A stretch of 64,000 nt of DNA from Adenophora triphylla var. japonica (lineage: Eukaryota > Streptophyta > Magnoliopsida > Asterales > Campanulaceae), in the NCBI GenBank assembly GCA_022495995.1, contig JAFEMH010000524.1:124001-188000 (forward strand), given 5' to 3'. The notes below the pieces were generated by a model, which searched no databases, was not told the DNA's origin, and saw only the letters and a list, made by a program, of their open reading frames with translations. Positions 1-11,171 of the stretch are shown in pieces. The translations under genes were made by a program, and so were the position numbers. The stretch's first letter is position 1, and every line of letters starts with the position of its first letter.

Positions 1-340
1 TCTTTGGAACTAATGTTATCACAAAATATGGTTATTGTTTCAATTTCCAATCCATAATCCTTTATCATTTGGTTCATCCACAACAGTTGTGTACAACAAC
101 TACTTACTGCCACATATTCAGATTCAGTAGTAGACAAAGAAACACAGTTTTGTTTTTTACTAAACCAAGACACTAGATTATTCCCTAGGTAGAAACACCC
201 TTCAGTGGTGCTCTTTTCTCTCATCCGTATTCCAAGCCCCGATAGAATCACTAAATCCCACCAAGTTTATGCTTGTATCTGTAGTGTAGCTTAACCCCAA
301 GTGAGTGGTACCCCCAAGTTCATGTTTCAGTTTGTAAAAA
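1..340 (-). pseudogene. Copia RNase H fragment, degenerate
   Basis: Reading the minus strand gives a recognisable Copia RNase H stretch (CVSLSTTESEYVAVSS, then TQLLWMNQMIKDYGLEIET), the segment around the conserved TESEY motif of Ty1/Copia polyproteins. Further upstream on the same strand, matches to the region ahead of it (TDTSINLVGFSDS) are out of frame. The fragment runs off the left window edge. Together with the gag zinc knuckle at 871-1122 it looks like a Copia element that lost protease, integrase and reverse transcriptase by internal deletion. No intact frame exists, so this is a relic. Confidence 0.65.
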
Positions 341-489
341 TATGGATGAATATGACCTGAAGCAAAACAGTGATGACATACATACCTCCTTTTCCTGTAT
401 TTTCTGCTTACCGCAGGAAATTGATGGTTAATGGAGGGAACATTTTGAACCTTTTGAACTTTTGAATTTCTTTCTTATTCTTTTAAAAA

Positions 490-1122
490 AACAGCATCTA
501 CCTAGCCAATTACTGATTTTTCTTGGTTTCCCATTTTCAAAAATTCTTCTAACTTAGCTTTGCCTTTGTTCAGCTTCGATAGATTTTCTATTTCTTTATC
601 AAGATTTGTTTTGTATTTTTCACATTCCATATCTTTCTTTGTGAGCAAACTTCTAATTTGGCTATGGGGTCATTTTGAGAATCACTTTCTTTTGACAAAC
701 TTTCAACCTCAGATTTCAGTTTAAGATTTTCTACAGTTAGTTTATCATTTACCTATTTAAATACCTTAATTTGCTCTATTCACTTGGCCCATTCGGTGTG
801 GAGTTCAATATAGGTAATGTGCAAATCCTCATAGGTAGCACACTCTTCTTCTGCTGGATCATTGTTTGTTTCACCATATAGACATATTTGCTGTCTGATT
901 GTCATCGTCAGAGTCACTCAATATCGTAGAGAAACTCATTCCTCGCTTCTTAAGAATGTTAGCACACTCGTTTGCGTAATGTATGTAACCTTTGCAAGCC
1001 CTGCATTGAATTGAATCAATGGACTTCTTGCGTTCAGGCTTATGCTTTTTTGCAACATTTTCCCTTTTGATTGATTCAACCGTGGAAGGAGATGGGGGTG
1101 CCAAATTAGGAAAATTTGTCAA
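490..1122 (-). pseudogene. Sirevirus-like Copia gag fragment with CCHC zinc knuckle
   Basis: The minus strand from 1122 encodes 83 residues containing CRACKGYIHYANEC, a CX2CX4HX4C zinc knuckle, followed by an acidic DSDDD run. Downstream, in broken frames, come an E-rich segment (EEECATYEDL) and a heptad-like stretch (LKLKSEVESLSKESDSQ). A zinc knuckle, acidic run and coiled coil in that order resemble the gag C-terminus of the SIRE1/Sirevirus Copia lineage; this comparison is from memory of the family. Stops and frame changes show it is dead. It lies directly upstream, in element orientation, of the RNase H relic at 1-340. Confidence 0.5.
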
Positions 1123-1441
1123 CCGTTTCTGAAATTGTCACGGCCTGAAACACAAGTGATATCCAAGGTTATAATAGCACCAACGATAGCACTTGAGATA
1201 GCACAGACACACTTCGAAAATAAAAACAATTTTGTAAAAGAGATTGCAGCGGAATAAAGATACCAAAATTATTTTTCTCAAGTTATATAAATTATATAAC
1301 TTCAGGATGCCTCTTAGGCAAGACTTTATCACTTTATAAAAAGAATTACAAAAAGCCAAAATGAGTTCCCTATAGCTAATACAAAATAAGTTCTATGGAA
1401 CTAGAGATAAAGAACGAAATTCAATCCTAGCCAACACACAA

Positions 1442-1452
1442 CTTGATACCAA
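1442..1452 (-). other. Probable primer-binding site of the left Copia relic
   Basis: On the minus strand TTGGTATCAAG follows an ATTACA end. TGGTATCA is the initiator-Met tRNA binding core used by most plant Copia elements, one base after the LTR terminus. Its orientation agrees with the gag and RNase H relics to its left. Confidence 0.45.
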
Positions 1453-2490
1453 TGTAATAAAGTGCGAAATTACAAGGGAGGATGGATAAAAAGAACCAAA
1501 CAAAGAACTCTATCTCTATATGCTTTGAAGGTGTGTAAAATTGGCATATCTTCAAGAGATTCCTTCCAAGCATATTTATATTCTTCAATGACTTGAAGGC
1601 TACTCAAATAATTAGCCTTGTGGCTATCTTGGAAGTTGAGGGAGAGTGGGGAAGTGGTTGGGCTTGTTCCTGACTTCATGCGCCCACATTCCTCAATTAT
1701 AGCAACTGTATGCTTGTTCTCCAAGTCCATACTTCAACGCCTTGTACTCCCAAGCTTTCTCCATCTTGTACTCTCTTTGAATCAGCAACAACTCCTTTGA
1801 AATAGTCTTCCCACATTTTCATTATTGTTGACACAAAGTAACTCTAGAAACGGTGTATGCATAAAACGTTATTTACGCATAAATCTTTCTATTCCAAATT
1901 CCTCCACATTTCTAGCTCATTCTCCAATCATATTGCAACCTGAAATATGGACATACAACATATACTATATAGATTATATTAGCACATTAGTACATAAATT
2001 AATAATCAAGAAATGTACAACTATATAAATTCAAGCACAGGAAATCATCTGAGATATCATCTGGAATCTGGGAAATCATTCAGGATATCACCTGCGTCTT
2101 ACACCAAAAATGTGAAAGAAATGACTTGTAATGTACACTCGCAAGGGCGTATATGTTATTTTTTGAAAAGTTGGGAACTGGTCCCTTTTTGTGTGAATGC
2201 CTTATTTGATGTAGGAATAAAAGAAATGCTTTTGGGTTTGACTCTTTTGAGAGAGTATGAGAACTGAAAAGCTTGTAAAAGTGTATAGAAGCCCTTGCTG
2301 ATAGAAAATCAGTGTTTAGCTCTATTTTTCCTATTTTGTAGAAAAAGAAGACTTGTCGAGACATTTCAAAACCTGATTTGTTCACAATGATTACATGTTT
2401 GCTTAAAACCCTTTGTTCATGTTCGGGTTATTCAACAATTAAACTTGATATTCTTGATTATTCATGAGGAGAAAGTCAACCGGTATCAAG
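1453..2490 (-). repeat. Putative 5' LTR of the left Copia relic (outer end undefined)
   Basis: The sequence right of the primer-binding site should be the LTR of the minus-strand Copia relic; its inner end (TGTAAT on the plus strand) fits a CA-terminated LTR. I could not find the outer TG end or a second LTR, so the right limit is a guess. Short ORFs here match nothing I recognise. Confidence 0.3.
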
Positions 2491-4017
2491 GATCGAAGTT
2501 GGTTATGTGTGAAAGAAATGTTTGTGTATAGGAGGGGTGATTGGTGAGACCGGGTTTGTGAATTTGTATATGCTTATGACCGGACCATTTCTGATTGCCT
2601 ACGTTTCCCTTAAGAAAAGGAGCTCAGGTCGATGTAGTTCGGGGCCGAACCGTGTTTGGCTTTGGGGCAAGGACATGAATATTTGTGCGGCCTTTGGCAA
2701 ACAGGCTTGGATAGGAAGGTTGGATGATGAGGCAAGGGCCTTGAGGTGATTCCTTGACAAGTCATTTTTTGACAGCCATTTCAATAATTCCATTGCTTCT
2801 TGATCGTCGTCTTTCATCGGCGGAGAAAGAATTTGAACACAGCTTAAGGGCTTATGACATGATTCTGCCTTTGCTTTAACTAATCCATTTTATCGACAAC
2901 TTCCATTCTTCGAGCTTTAATTTTGCCCATCTGTCAAGCTTCTGATTGGCGGTGCTGGGTCCTTGGCCTCATTTTTCTTTCCTTTTGTTTTTTAAAGCTC
3001 CTGCTTGAGCTTTTTCTCTTTTTTTTTAAGCTTCTGTTTGAGTTTTTTTTTTCGAAGCTTCTGCTTGAGCTTTCTTTCTTATTCTTTTTTTTTTGAAGCA
3101 TATGAGAGCGAAGGCAAGCCCTTGCTTAAACTTTCTTGATGCGCACGAGGGCGAAAGCAAGCCCCTAGGTTGTTGTCGATATGGGGTCAATCTTTTAATG
3201 CTGAGTGACCTTTTGTTGTCCTTTGATGTTGCCGCTGTCGTTGACTTGGTCAAGGTGATGGTGGGGACATGTTTTGGAAAGTGTATAGTTTGATGGAGGC
3301 CTTTGTGAGGTAAGAAAGGTGTATGGGGAGCTATCGATTGACTTTCTTACACTAATTAATCAAAGCCTTAATCCTTTGGGGAATTATTTGTTGAGCAATG
3401 CAAGAAATCATATAGAGCAAAACCTGTTCATTAAATGTAATTTGGGGTGAAAAATAATGTCTTAAGTCTGGCAAGAAAAGAAAGGAAACTTGCATATGGA
3501 AAATTGAAGACTTAATTACATTGTTCGAGGAGGACTTGATTGAATGAGAAAAGTACTAAAATCTACGAGGTTTGACTATGTGATTCTTTGTGTTTTTTTT
3601 AGAGTGTAGTGGGGGGAAAGAAGACTCGATATTCTTTAGGAGAAGAATCGACGGAGAATTCTCCGATTTGCGTCTCTGTAGGCTCTTCAGCAGTCCCCAA
3701 ATTCACTTTGGTTAGAACCTTCTCGGCAGCTTGGGCCCGGTTTTCCTTTCGTTTGACAACATGCTTAAAGATTTGTTTAATGCATTGTTCATTAATGCAT
3801 CTGCGTCTTTAACAAGTGAATCATTATTAACTGTTTTTATTAGTTAATTTATCATTTGTTAAAGTGGAAATGAGGGGATACTCAGAAAGGTTGAACTTTT
3901 ATTCAAAACATAAGGAAGCGAAGTTTTTGTTACAAACATATAATCTTTAGGCGTAAGACCGGAAGATGACTCGAGAGACTCAAACATAAACACGACAGAC
4001 TCTGATTTTTTTTGAAG
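2491..4017. other. Unassigned flank, no gene recognised
   Basis: About 1.5 kb with only short unconvincing ORFs. It is T-rich on the plus strand with several homopolymer runs. It may be the downstream part of the Tat-like element whose gag-like ORF ends at 4018, but I found no LTR, protease or reverse-transcriptase signature. Confidence 0.4.
2994..3105. repeat. Imperfect tandem repeat of a CTTCTGCTTGAGC motif with T-runs
   Basis: Three to four imperfect copies of an AAGCTTCTGCTTGAGC-like motif, each followed by a run of T or CTTT, occur about every 35-45 bases. No coding role is apparent. Confidence 0.6.
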
Positions 4018-5222
4018 CTAGACTCTAGGAGATGAGGGGTTAGTCCAAGCTTCTCGACCTATTTCTTCTTGCTGTTGTGGGTCCGCGTTTGTGAAAGTTA
4101 TGCCGTTTTTGACGCAGCCACTTGGTCGGCCTGTCTCGAACTGCCTTATCTCCGAGGAGGGTTCGATCCACCCCTTGGTGTGCCCCGATATCGGAAAGGA
4201 TTGTTGGGGAATAACCGTTCTTGGATTCTTTCTTCCGAATTCTTCATTGCGGAAGCCCCATGTTCCGTTATCGATTCCCCAATCATCACGGGAATTTGTA
4301 GAGGACTTATCCACCATGCTTACCCCGTCATTTCTAGGGAAAGGGTTTATGACTGTGTTGGGACCTCGGAGGCATTCCAACTTTCCCTCTTTTTTAAGCC
4401 TTGGACCACTTTCCTCAACACGAAGCAATTGTTGGTTGGGGGCGGATTTGTTGATGGAATCATCATTCGGGAATCTTGGGGAGGCAAGTGGGTGTATGCC
4501 CGTCTATACCCTTGATTGCCAAGACTGGAGCCGGGGGCTCGATTATCTAGGTCGTGCTGGACCGTGTTTGGAAATTGAGGGAATGTTTCATGAGCCCCGA
4601 GATGTAGTCTGGCAAGTGGCCGGTTTGAAACATCGGGGTATTTGCTTGGTATGTCCGTCCTTGGCAGGCATTGTGGCTTCAAGGTGTAGCTTCGGAGCTC
4701 AGACGGAGGCAAAGTATTGAATCCCAGGGGATATTGAGAGGCGTTAGGATCTGAGGGAGCGGGCCCATAGCTGTGCTGAAGTTGGAAAATTGGGGCTGCT
4801 TGACTGAGGCTTGAATGGTGCTTTGAGAGGGAGTTGCTTTGCATTGCTAGTTTCCCGTAACTTTGTGAAGGAGGTACTTGTTGGTAATTCTGAAAAGCTG
4901 AAGGAGCAGGCATGTCCTTGTCTTTTATGAAAGTCCCATCCGGTTGGGGGACTGCAAATGTTTCGAGATGATGCATGGCATTTTCGATCCAAGCCTGCTG
5001 CTCTTCTTGGCGTTTCTCAAGAGCCTTGAAATCTTTCCAAACTTCTTCCATTGTTTGGAAGTTTCCCGGGGGTGGAGTTCCGTTTCCGTCACTGTTATAT
5101 GTCGATCCTGCCATGGGGGAGTAGCGGACTGTTCGGACCGCTGAACCGGAAGGACCGTCGGATCTTGCGACATCGACACTGAAAAGACGGCTCCCATGTA
5201 TTCTCAACCACTCTCGGTTCAT
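4018..5222 (-). pseudogene. Gag-like ORF of a Tat-like Ty3 retroelement (frameshifted)
   Basis: A long minus-strand frame starts with MNREWLRIHG at 5222 and runs 291 codons to 4347. A second frame (4428 to 4018) continues the same style of sequence, so one frameshift near 4400 probably splits a protein of about 400 residues. Residues 55-90 form a charged helix (MEEVWKDFKALEKRQEEQQ), followed by a Q/S/P-rich low-complexity region. No zinc knuckle or protease is visible. Its position downstream of a primer-binding site and LTR (6300-7721) argues for a gag-type protein. I do not recognise the exact family. The left edge of the 23.7-kb tandem unit (4800) cuts through this ORF, so only its 5' part is repeated in copies 2 and 3. 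Confidence 0.45.
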
Positions 5223-6299
5223 TGGAGGGGGTGACGGGTAAGGTTTAGACTTGGGAAGACCTTTTTTTTTTTTTGGATAAAGGGGGAAAGCTCATGCGAC
5301 ATGTAGTTTCTTTTTTTTATATATATATATTTATGTTTTTTTTTGTTGTTTTAATTTACTTAAAACCTGTTTTCTAAGAATCCTAAGTTGGTTGGAAAAG
5401 ACGGCTCTTCTTTTTTGCAACTATGCTAGATCCTGGTTCAGTGGAAACCATCACTACGGCTATAAGCCCCTCGTTTTGCACCTGTATTTCGACATCCCGG
5501 GGTGGACAGCCCCAGGCGAGGGTCCTATAGGGCAAGCAGTTTCCACCGGCCAAAAGAAAAAATCAAACTTAAGGACCGAGCCTATCATGTTCGTTTTAAT
5601 GCGTCGGCCATGTGAATAGTGAATAGAGCCGGCACCTGAGTCCAGATCGGGTCAAAAGTTCGGCATGACCTCTCTTTACCTTGCTTGCGTAAGGGATCTA
5701 TGACATTAGGTGTTGGCTAGGTCATATTGTCATGGATAACTTATTAAATGCTTGATGACATGGTGTCATGTGGGCATAGATGTATATCCGGGATGGAGTA
5801 CTGTCTAGGTGTAGCTTTGGAAATCAAGATCGGGTCAAGATTTTAGCATGATCTTTCATCGTCTTTCTTGCGCAAGGGATCTTGATTTTCTCGGCTTTGA
5901 CTCAAATAATGGCCGGCATGGGATATGTATCTAGGCTTTATGACACGGACTGGGTAAAAACCAATCGAGTATGGACAGAGTGTGACGCAAGTGCAGGGTT
6001 GACACTGGCTAGGATGGGATGTTTGGAATGCTCCCGGGCGCGTTCGGAAGGCGTCAGGAAGACCAATTGAACTGCAACTGAGACCACTCCGGGTTGAGGG
6101 TTGTAGTGTGCAGTATAGAGGATAAGAGCGCACGTAGTGTGCGGTCACTAAAATTCTTTTTCTGAGTAAAACAGAAATTTTTGCAGAATTTTTAAATGTA
6201 TGCACACACACAACAGTTAAAGAAGGGGTAAAATGAAAGTTTGACCGTCATCAATGTTTTAAAAATCTTTTTTGTTTAAAAGTTTTTAAAACAAAATCA
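5223..6299 (-). other. Leader region of the Tat-like element, no gene
   Basis: This lies between the primer-binding site and the gag-like ORF in element orientation. It contains an AT microsatellite near 5320-5335 whose length differs between copies. It also has two imperfect copies of a ~65-base motif (GATCGGGTCAA, then CATGA, then TTGCGYAAGGGATCT) near 5645-5702 and 5829-5882. Copy 1 has about 50 extra bases near 6090-6145 relative to copies 2 and 3. Confidence 0.5.
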
Positions 6300-6317
6300 T
6301 CCCTAGCGACGTCGCCA
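6300..6317 (-). other. Primer-binding site of the Tat-like element
   Basis: The minus strand reads TGGCGACGTCGCTAGGGA immediately inside the LTR. TGGCGAC followed by CGCTRGGGA is the primer-binding-site type I associate with Tat/Ogre-lineage Ty3 elements (tRNA-Arg type). Copies 2 and 3 read TGGCGACCTCGCTAGGGA, one base different. Confidence 0.5.
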
Positions 6318-6759
6318 ACTAAAATTACCCGGATTCGGTTGTGCGGGCCCGGCATCTCACAATTCGAGTCGGGAGGTGTCGTTGCATTTGTTTGGAGTCG
6401 CCACGCCGTTTTGCTATAGCCCAAAACATTGAAAAAAGAATTTGTTTTAAAAGGTTGTTTCGTGATGAGATTTTGAGTTCGGAGGTCAGGTTACGCCTCG
6501 GGAAGAGAATAGCAGAGCTCACCCAAGTCGCCTCGTATACACGAGTCTTTCGATACCCCTCTTTCGTTAAAAGTTGTGTGTGTGTGTTTGTGCTTTTAAA
6601 AATGCACGCTGAATATGATGTCTACATTGTATGCTATGTATTGAAATGAATTGAAATAGTGTTGGAAGGAGGCCTTACCAATGTTGGTCCGTGTCTATCT
6701 TCCTCTTGGGAATAGTGTTTGAGGGTGAATAGTGCTTCGGGTCAGACCAGGATTACCTC

Positions 6760-7135
6760 GGGATGTACCGGTGTCTGCGGATAGAGCTTCAACGTGTCTC
6801 GGGAATGTTAGGTATGTCTGCGGACAGAGCTTCGGCATGCTTCGGGATCGCTGTGTGGATTCGGGCAGAGGTTCGGCGTGCGTCGGGATTGTCGGTTGTA
6901 CTCGGGCAGAGGTTTGGCGTGCGTCACGATTGTCGGTTGTACTCGGGCAGAGGTTCGGTGTGCGTTGGGATGCCTTGGGATTGTTGGTTGTACTCGAGCA
7001 AAGGTTCGGCGTGCCTCGGGATGCCTCGAGATTGTTGACTGTACTCGGGCAGAGGTTCGGCGTGCCTCGGGTTCGTCGATTGTGCTCGGGCAGAGGTTCG
7101 GAGTGCCTTGGGATGCCTCGTGATTGTCCGGCAAG
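6760..7135. repeat. GC-rich ~40-bp tandem repeats inside the LTR
   Basis: Seven or eight imperfect copies of a unit like GTACTCGGGCAGAGGTTCGG + CGTGCSTCGGGATTGTCGGTT, 37-52 bases long and CpG-rich. Degenerate GGACCG/CCTCGGGA repeats continue to about 7290. Long open frames on both strands here result from the repeat and are not genes. One 43-base unit present in copies 1 and 3 is missing from copy 2 near 30478. Confidence 0.8.
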
Positions 7136-7376
7136 GCTTCGGGATGGACCGAAATGCCTTGGGATGGACCGGCAAGGCTTCGGGATGCCTCGGGAGCGCC
7201 TCGGGGCTGCTCAGGAGCGCTCGGCTGGGCTTCAGAGCGCCTCGAAAGGGCTCGGAAGGCCCTGGAAGGAACCGAAAGGGACCGGGATTGCCTCTAAGGG
7301 CTGAGAGGGGCTGCCAGAAGGCAAGGGGGAGAGAGGAGAGAAGGGAGGTGTGAAGAAAAAGAGAGGGAGAGCCCTC

Positions 7377-7384
7377 TATTTATA
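7377..7384 (-). promoter_or_regulatory. LTR TATA box (TATAAATA)
   Basis: The minus strand reads GGCTATAAATAGAGGGCTCTC, a strong plant-type TATA box placed to drive transcription leftward into the primer-binding site and gag-like ORF. It is conserved at 31033-31040 and 54700-54707. Confidence 0.65.
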
Positions 7385-7402
7385 GCCATGGAAAAATGAC
7401 AA

Positions 7403-7530
7403 AATGGTCTGCGCGGACCATTCTAGAAAAACCAAATTTTTGGCTGTCCCGAATTTATGGGAATATTGTGGACTTTAAGAGAATTTTGTAATTATGATGT
7501 CTAGGTGCAAAATGGTACGCGCGGACCATT
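7403..7530. promoter_or_regulatory. Two near-palindromic 20-mers upstream of the LTR TATA box
   Basis: AATGGTCTGCGCGGACCATT (7403-7422) and AATGGTACGCGCGGACCATT (7511-7530) are near-perfect inverted repeats 108 bases apart. They sit roughly 20 and 130 bases upstream of the minus-strand TATA box. Both are kept in all three copies. Paired symmetrical sites in a U3 region suggest dimeric transcription-factor binding, but this is inference. Confidence 0.5.
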
Positions 7531-7721
7531 ATGCAGGCCAAATATTTTTCGTAATTCCCAAAAAGTCCTCCTGCTTTATTTTATCCTAGAAGGGTCCTAC
7601 CTTGGTTTGATCGGTGGTTTTGGGGTTTTTGAAGGTTACGGGTCTTCGGGATCACGTTTGTGTGAGTCCGCGGTGTTTCCCGTGTGTCGAATGGGGAGCG
7701 ATCCAGATTGGATTACTTACA

Positions 7722-8460
7722 AGCGGTCAGACACTCTAGGAATTCACAGATGAAGTGGTCGAGAGAAAGGCATAGTTCGGCCTCAAACTGGTCATAATAG
7801 AAAGTTACCCTGCTGGAGCTCAATCCCCAATAGATCCAAGATTGGCCCTTCATTTGCATCTCGGTGAAATGGGTCAGGTAGAAGTCATCTAGTGGGACCT
7901 CAAAGAAGTCATGAAGGATTTTGATACGAGATTCAGCATTCTTCCTCCCTATAGTAGGCTTGGTGGCCACATATCCCTTTTCATTACGACCTGGCACTAC
8001 GGTCGAACAAAACTTGTCCACGATATTGCCGGAGGAAGAGCTCGACGCTGCAGAAGGCGAAGTTGGTTGAGCTGCCTTATCTATAGAAGACACAGAAACA
8101 GGGGAATCAGACCTAGTTGAAGTATGTTCTGAGCTATCTAAGGGCGACCTAGATTCCCCTGGGAATGCTAATCTCTCTCTAGGAAAAGGGGGTTTGTTGG
8201 ACTTAATGTAGAAGATGATGAGGTGGTCTATCAATTTGTTGAAGAGGCGGAAACGAATAATCTGTCAATCATCCGCCTCCAAATCCCCCATGCTCTCACC
8301 TGCGGGAAATCCTATTTCACCATAAAATAAACTCCACCTATACAGAATAGTGATACACTCGTCTTTGGTTAACTCTCTCCATGGGCCTCTAGCCTCTTAT
8401 AAATCATAAGGTTTACGCAGTTATACCTAACCTCTAGCTCGAAGTCGAAGTCCTAGTCAT
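7722..8460 (-). pseudogene. PF04195-like (putative gypsy-type transposon) ORF, broken, copy 1
   Basis: From an ATG at 8460 the minus strand begins MTRTSTSS and then hits a stop. Shifting frame continues it (GPWRELTKDECITILYRW, FYGEIGFPAGESMGDLEADD), and from 8234 a long open frame follows. That frame has a Ser-rich stretch, then ESRIKILHDFFEVPLDDFYL and FYYDQFEAELCLSLDHFICE. The last pattern (tyrosine-rich strand, then a leucine/proline-type helix before EFL) resembles the conserved block of plant putative gypsy-type transposon proteins. The frame is cut off after ECLTACK by the Tat-like LTR at 7721. It is broken at several points in every copy. Confidence 0.45.
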
Positions 8461-8657
8461 GGCGGAATAACAGAGAAAGCTCAAAATTAAACCTAAAGAC
8501 AAGAAATTGAAGGGTACCTTGTTGATTTGGGAAAAAACGGAACTCAACGATGGAACGGGAAGATTGATTGGACCGGAAAATCGGACCTCGATGTTTGGTC
8601 TTGCTGGATATTTAAAAGCTTGTGGATTGTAAAGTTTGGAAAGGATTGAAATCCTTC

Positions 8658-8665
8658 ATTATATA
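8658..8665 (-). promoter_or_regulatory. Possible TATA box of the PF04195-like ORF
   Basis: The minus strand reads GCGTATATAATGAAGG about 200 bases ahead of the ATG at 8460, a plausible core promoter for this relic. The other copies have TATATAAGGAAGG at this place. Confidence 0.35.
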
Positions 8666-10915
8666 CGCCCAAATCCTTGCCTCGAATTGGAAAGGGTGGG
8701 GACATAACCTTTCAAATGTCGAGTAAAAACTCAACGCCGCTCCCAATGCAGCTTGTCTAATCGCGTAACTATACCATTAAGGCGTAAATTACTACGCAAT
8801 AAACAAATGTATCCAACCGCCATAAGTCAATCGTCGAGAGCGACCTACATCTACCAAGTCGACCCTCTAGCAAACGGACTACGTAAGTCATCAAAAAATT
8901 TCCATTAACTTCCCGGTCGACAAAGTCAACACGTAATGTTGGGGTCGAACGTAATAAAAGTGACAGCCAGCCCAATCTATAAAGCCAAACGCTTTGAGCA
9001 TTCTAAAGGTACAATTAAAGAGTGGGCCTACCCTACAGAATAACTCTATCGGCCCAACAAGATAGATCGCCGACCAAGCTCATTTTCCGACCTTCCTTGG
9101 TCCCGACCTAGCTTCGTACGACTTATGATCTCCTACATGTACCTAGCCAAGACACGAGGTTAGGTCGACCTGGTACACTCAGGCGACCTAGAACAAACAA
9201 ACACGTGCGTCTATCCACGATTCTATTCGTAACCGTCTCCTACAATCACGGTGACCGTACGCCAGCATTATCTCCGCGATCCAAGGGATTAACAATGATT
9301 CTATGGCTCCACTAAATATATCATACTACATCCAACGTAAAAAGGTAATGTCATCTTCACTATTTGAGATTTAAGTCGTTCAATACATTTTATTACGAAC
9401 TTAACGCTATATCTTATCATCACGCCAGAGGATATTAGATGGAGACAATCCCGGCTAGTCATTTGTTCGTGGCTTCAGGTCACAGTTGCTGGATTATAAC
9501 CTATTGATGTAATAAGGCTGATCCGGAATGTTTCCATCATCATCACTTGTGATTATCAAATGTCTCATAATTTATTTTCATTAATATGACTTAAGTATCA
9601 AGCGAATTCTAAGGCTCCATTTCTTTGGAGTTATTCACAAGTGTTCAATATATTTTTTTGGAGTGACTCAAAATAAATGTACACTTTTCTTCATTCGATT
9701 GATAAAATCACTTGTGTCAACAATTTATTTTCCAAAATACATATTAAAGTTGTTTGAGAATTTTACCCATGAGTTCCTTTTGAGACAAATCACTTCCCCT
9801 CAAGTTTTATATAAAATTAAATGCCCCACAAATTTTTATGCAGTAGTATATTATACTGCATACAATATGCAATATTTAAAAATTATGAAACAACATTATC
9901 AATATTGTCTCCTTGCCACCAACGCCGCCGTCGACCACCGGAAGGTCATCGAAAATCAGTCGCCGAAAACCGGACGCATGAAACCGGTCGCCGGTCGCCG
10001 CTTGATGTTGTATTAATTATATTCGGTATGCGATATTGTCATGTATGCAAGTATGTTTATAAAATTATTCGACATGATAATACAACATAAAAGAAACTTA
10101 TGGGGTATTATGATACTTTTTTAGAAGTTATACATTCTCCCAGCTTGTTTCAACTAGTTTTTATTTTTAAACGTCAAATTATTTTTTTTCTAATTTATGT
10201 AGCAAATCAATATGTTTTTATTTTTATTTTTTATCATAATATGAAAAAAATGCTATAATGCATGGAACATTCAAGCATGTGCCCTGCTGTGGTTGATTTT
10301 TTTGTTTTCTTTAAACAATCTTACTAACTCTTGCACCTACTAGTTTTGACAAGAAGCATGAAAGTGAGAGAGGGAGACCTTTATCTTAGAAGATTCTAAG
10401 ACTTAGGATTGAATGTTTCTAAGTACTATTCATATCTATTATATATACTTGATTATGTTAACATAGTTCAATTTGATTTCTAATTAATATGTTTTATGAA
10501 TAATTCCTTACTTCTCTTTAATCCCATGATGAAAGAACTAGTTCATATAAAATTATACTGATAATAAGTGCTCAATTATTTAGTACACATGTTTTACTAG
10601 TTTATACATTGCTTGTGGTACGATGAAATTACACAAAAAATATTTGCGTATTAAAAAGTTCGACATTTATTTTCATCCATATTAAAAAGGAAAAGGTACT
10701 CATTAAGGAGATATTGTGGGATAATGAGATAAACATGAAAATGACTGGTTCCATATGTGTATGAGCTTAGAAAATAGAAATGGTCATTAGAATGGAGTGG
10801 TTGTGGAAAGGTTCTTTTTCTGAAAAAAAAAAAGTAAAAAATTTAAACCATACTAGTAATAGTTTATATTCTAATTAGCTTGTGAAAGATTAATTAATAG
10901 TACAAACAATTAGCC
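8666..10915. other. GLP upstream region, no gene recognised
   Basis: About 2.2 kb with no convincing coding region. Bases 8700-9260 may be U3-like sequence of the PF04195-type relic, and the copies differ unusually often there. A short GC-rich patch at 9908-10005 (CCGGTCGCCGG repeats) stands out in AT-rich DNA; copy 2 carries one extra 7-base unit. From 10100 the DNA is AT-rich and forms the proximal promoter of the germin-like gene. Confidence 0.5.
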
Positions 10916-10923
10916 TATAAATA
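10916..10923 (+). promoter_or_regulatory. TATA box of GLP copy 1
   Basis: CCTATAAATAGGC lies 70-77 bases before the start codon, the usual plant TATA spacing for a leader of about 40-45 bases. It is identical in the other two copies at 34595-34602 and 58257-58264. Confidence 0.8.
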
Positions 10924-10992
10924 GGCACCATCTTCTTGCTAAATCTCTCACCAACACCAATTTAATCAGTTTACTTAATAAAAATCATCAAT

Positions 10993-11122
10993 ATGGGTTT
11001 TCACTTAACTGCAACTGTTGCCATTTTTGCTTTGGCCATCTCACTTGCCTATGCCTCTGATCCTAGTCCTCTCCAGGATTTCTGCGTTGCTACTAATGAC
11101 CCCAATAATGCCCGTACGTACA

Positions 11123-11171
<49 letters not shown>

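Larger units (their letters stand above)
6321..7721 (-). repeat. LTR of Tat-like Ty3 element, copy 1
   Basis: About 1.4 kb on the minus strand, running from TGTAAGTAATCC (7721) to CCGGGTAATTTTA just before the primer-binding site. The terminal bases at the inner end are uncertain. It contains a TATA box at 7377-7384, two near-palindromes upstream of it, and a GC-rich tandem repeat array downstream. Its outer end abuts the broken PF04195-like frame, so the element appears to have inserted into that ORF. No partner 3' LTR is in the window. Confidence 0.55.

Noticed and set aside
4069..4720. Plus-strand ORFs of 148 and 209 residues
   Set aside because: Antisense shadows of the gag-like ORF on the minus strand.
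6732..7353. Overlapping 80-190 residue ORFs rich in Cys/Arg/Gly on both strands
   Set aside because: Produced by GC-rich ~40-bp tandem repeats within an LTR and present in all frames.
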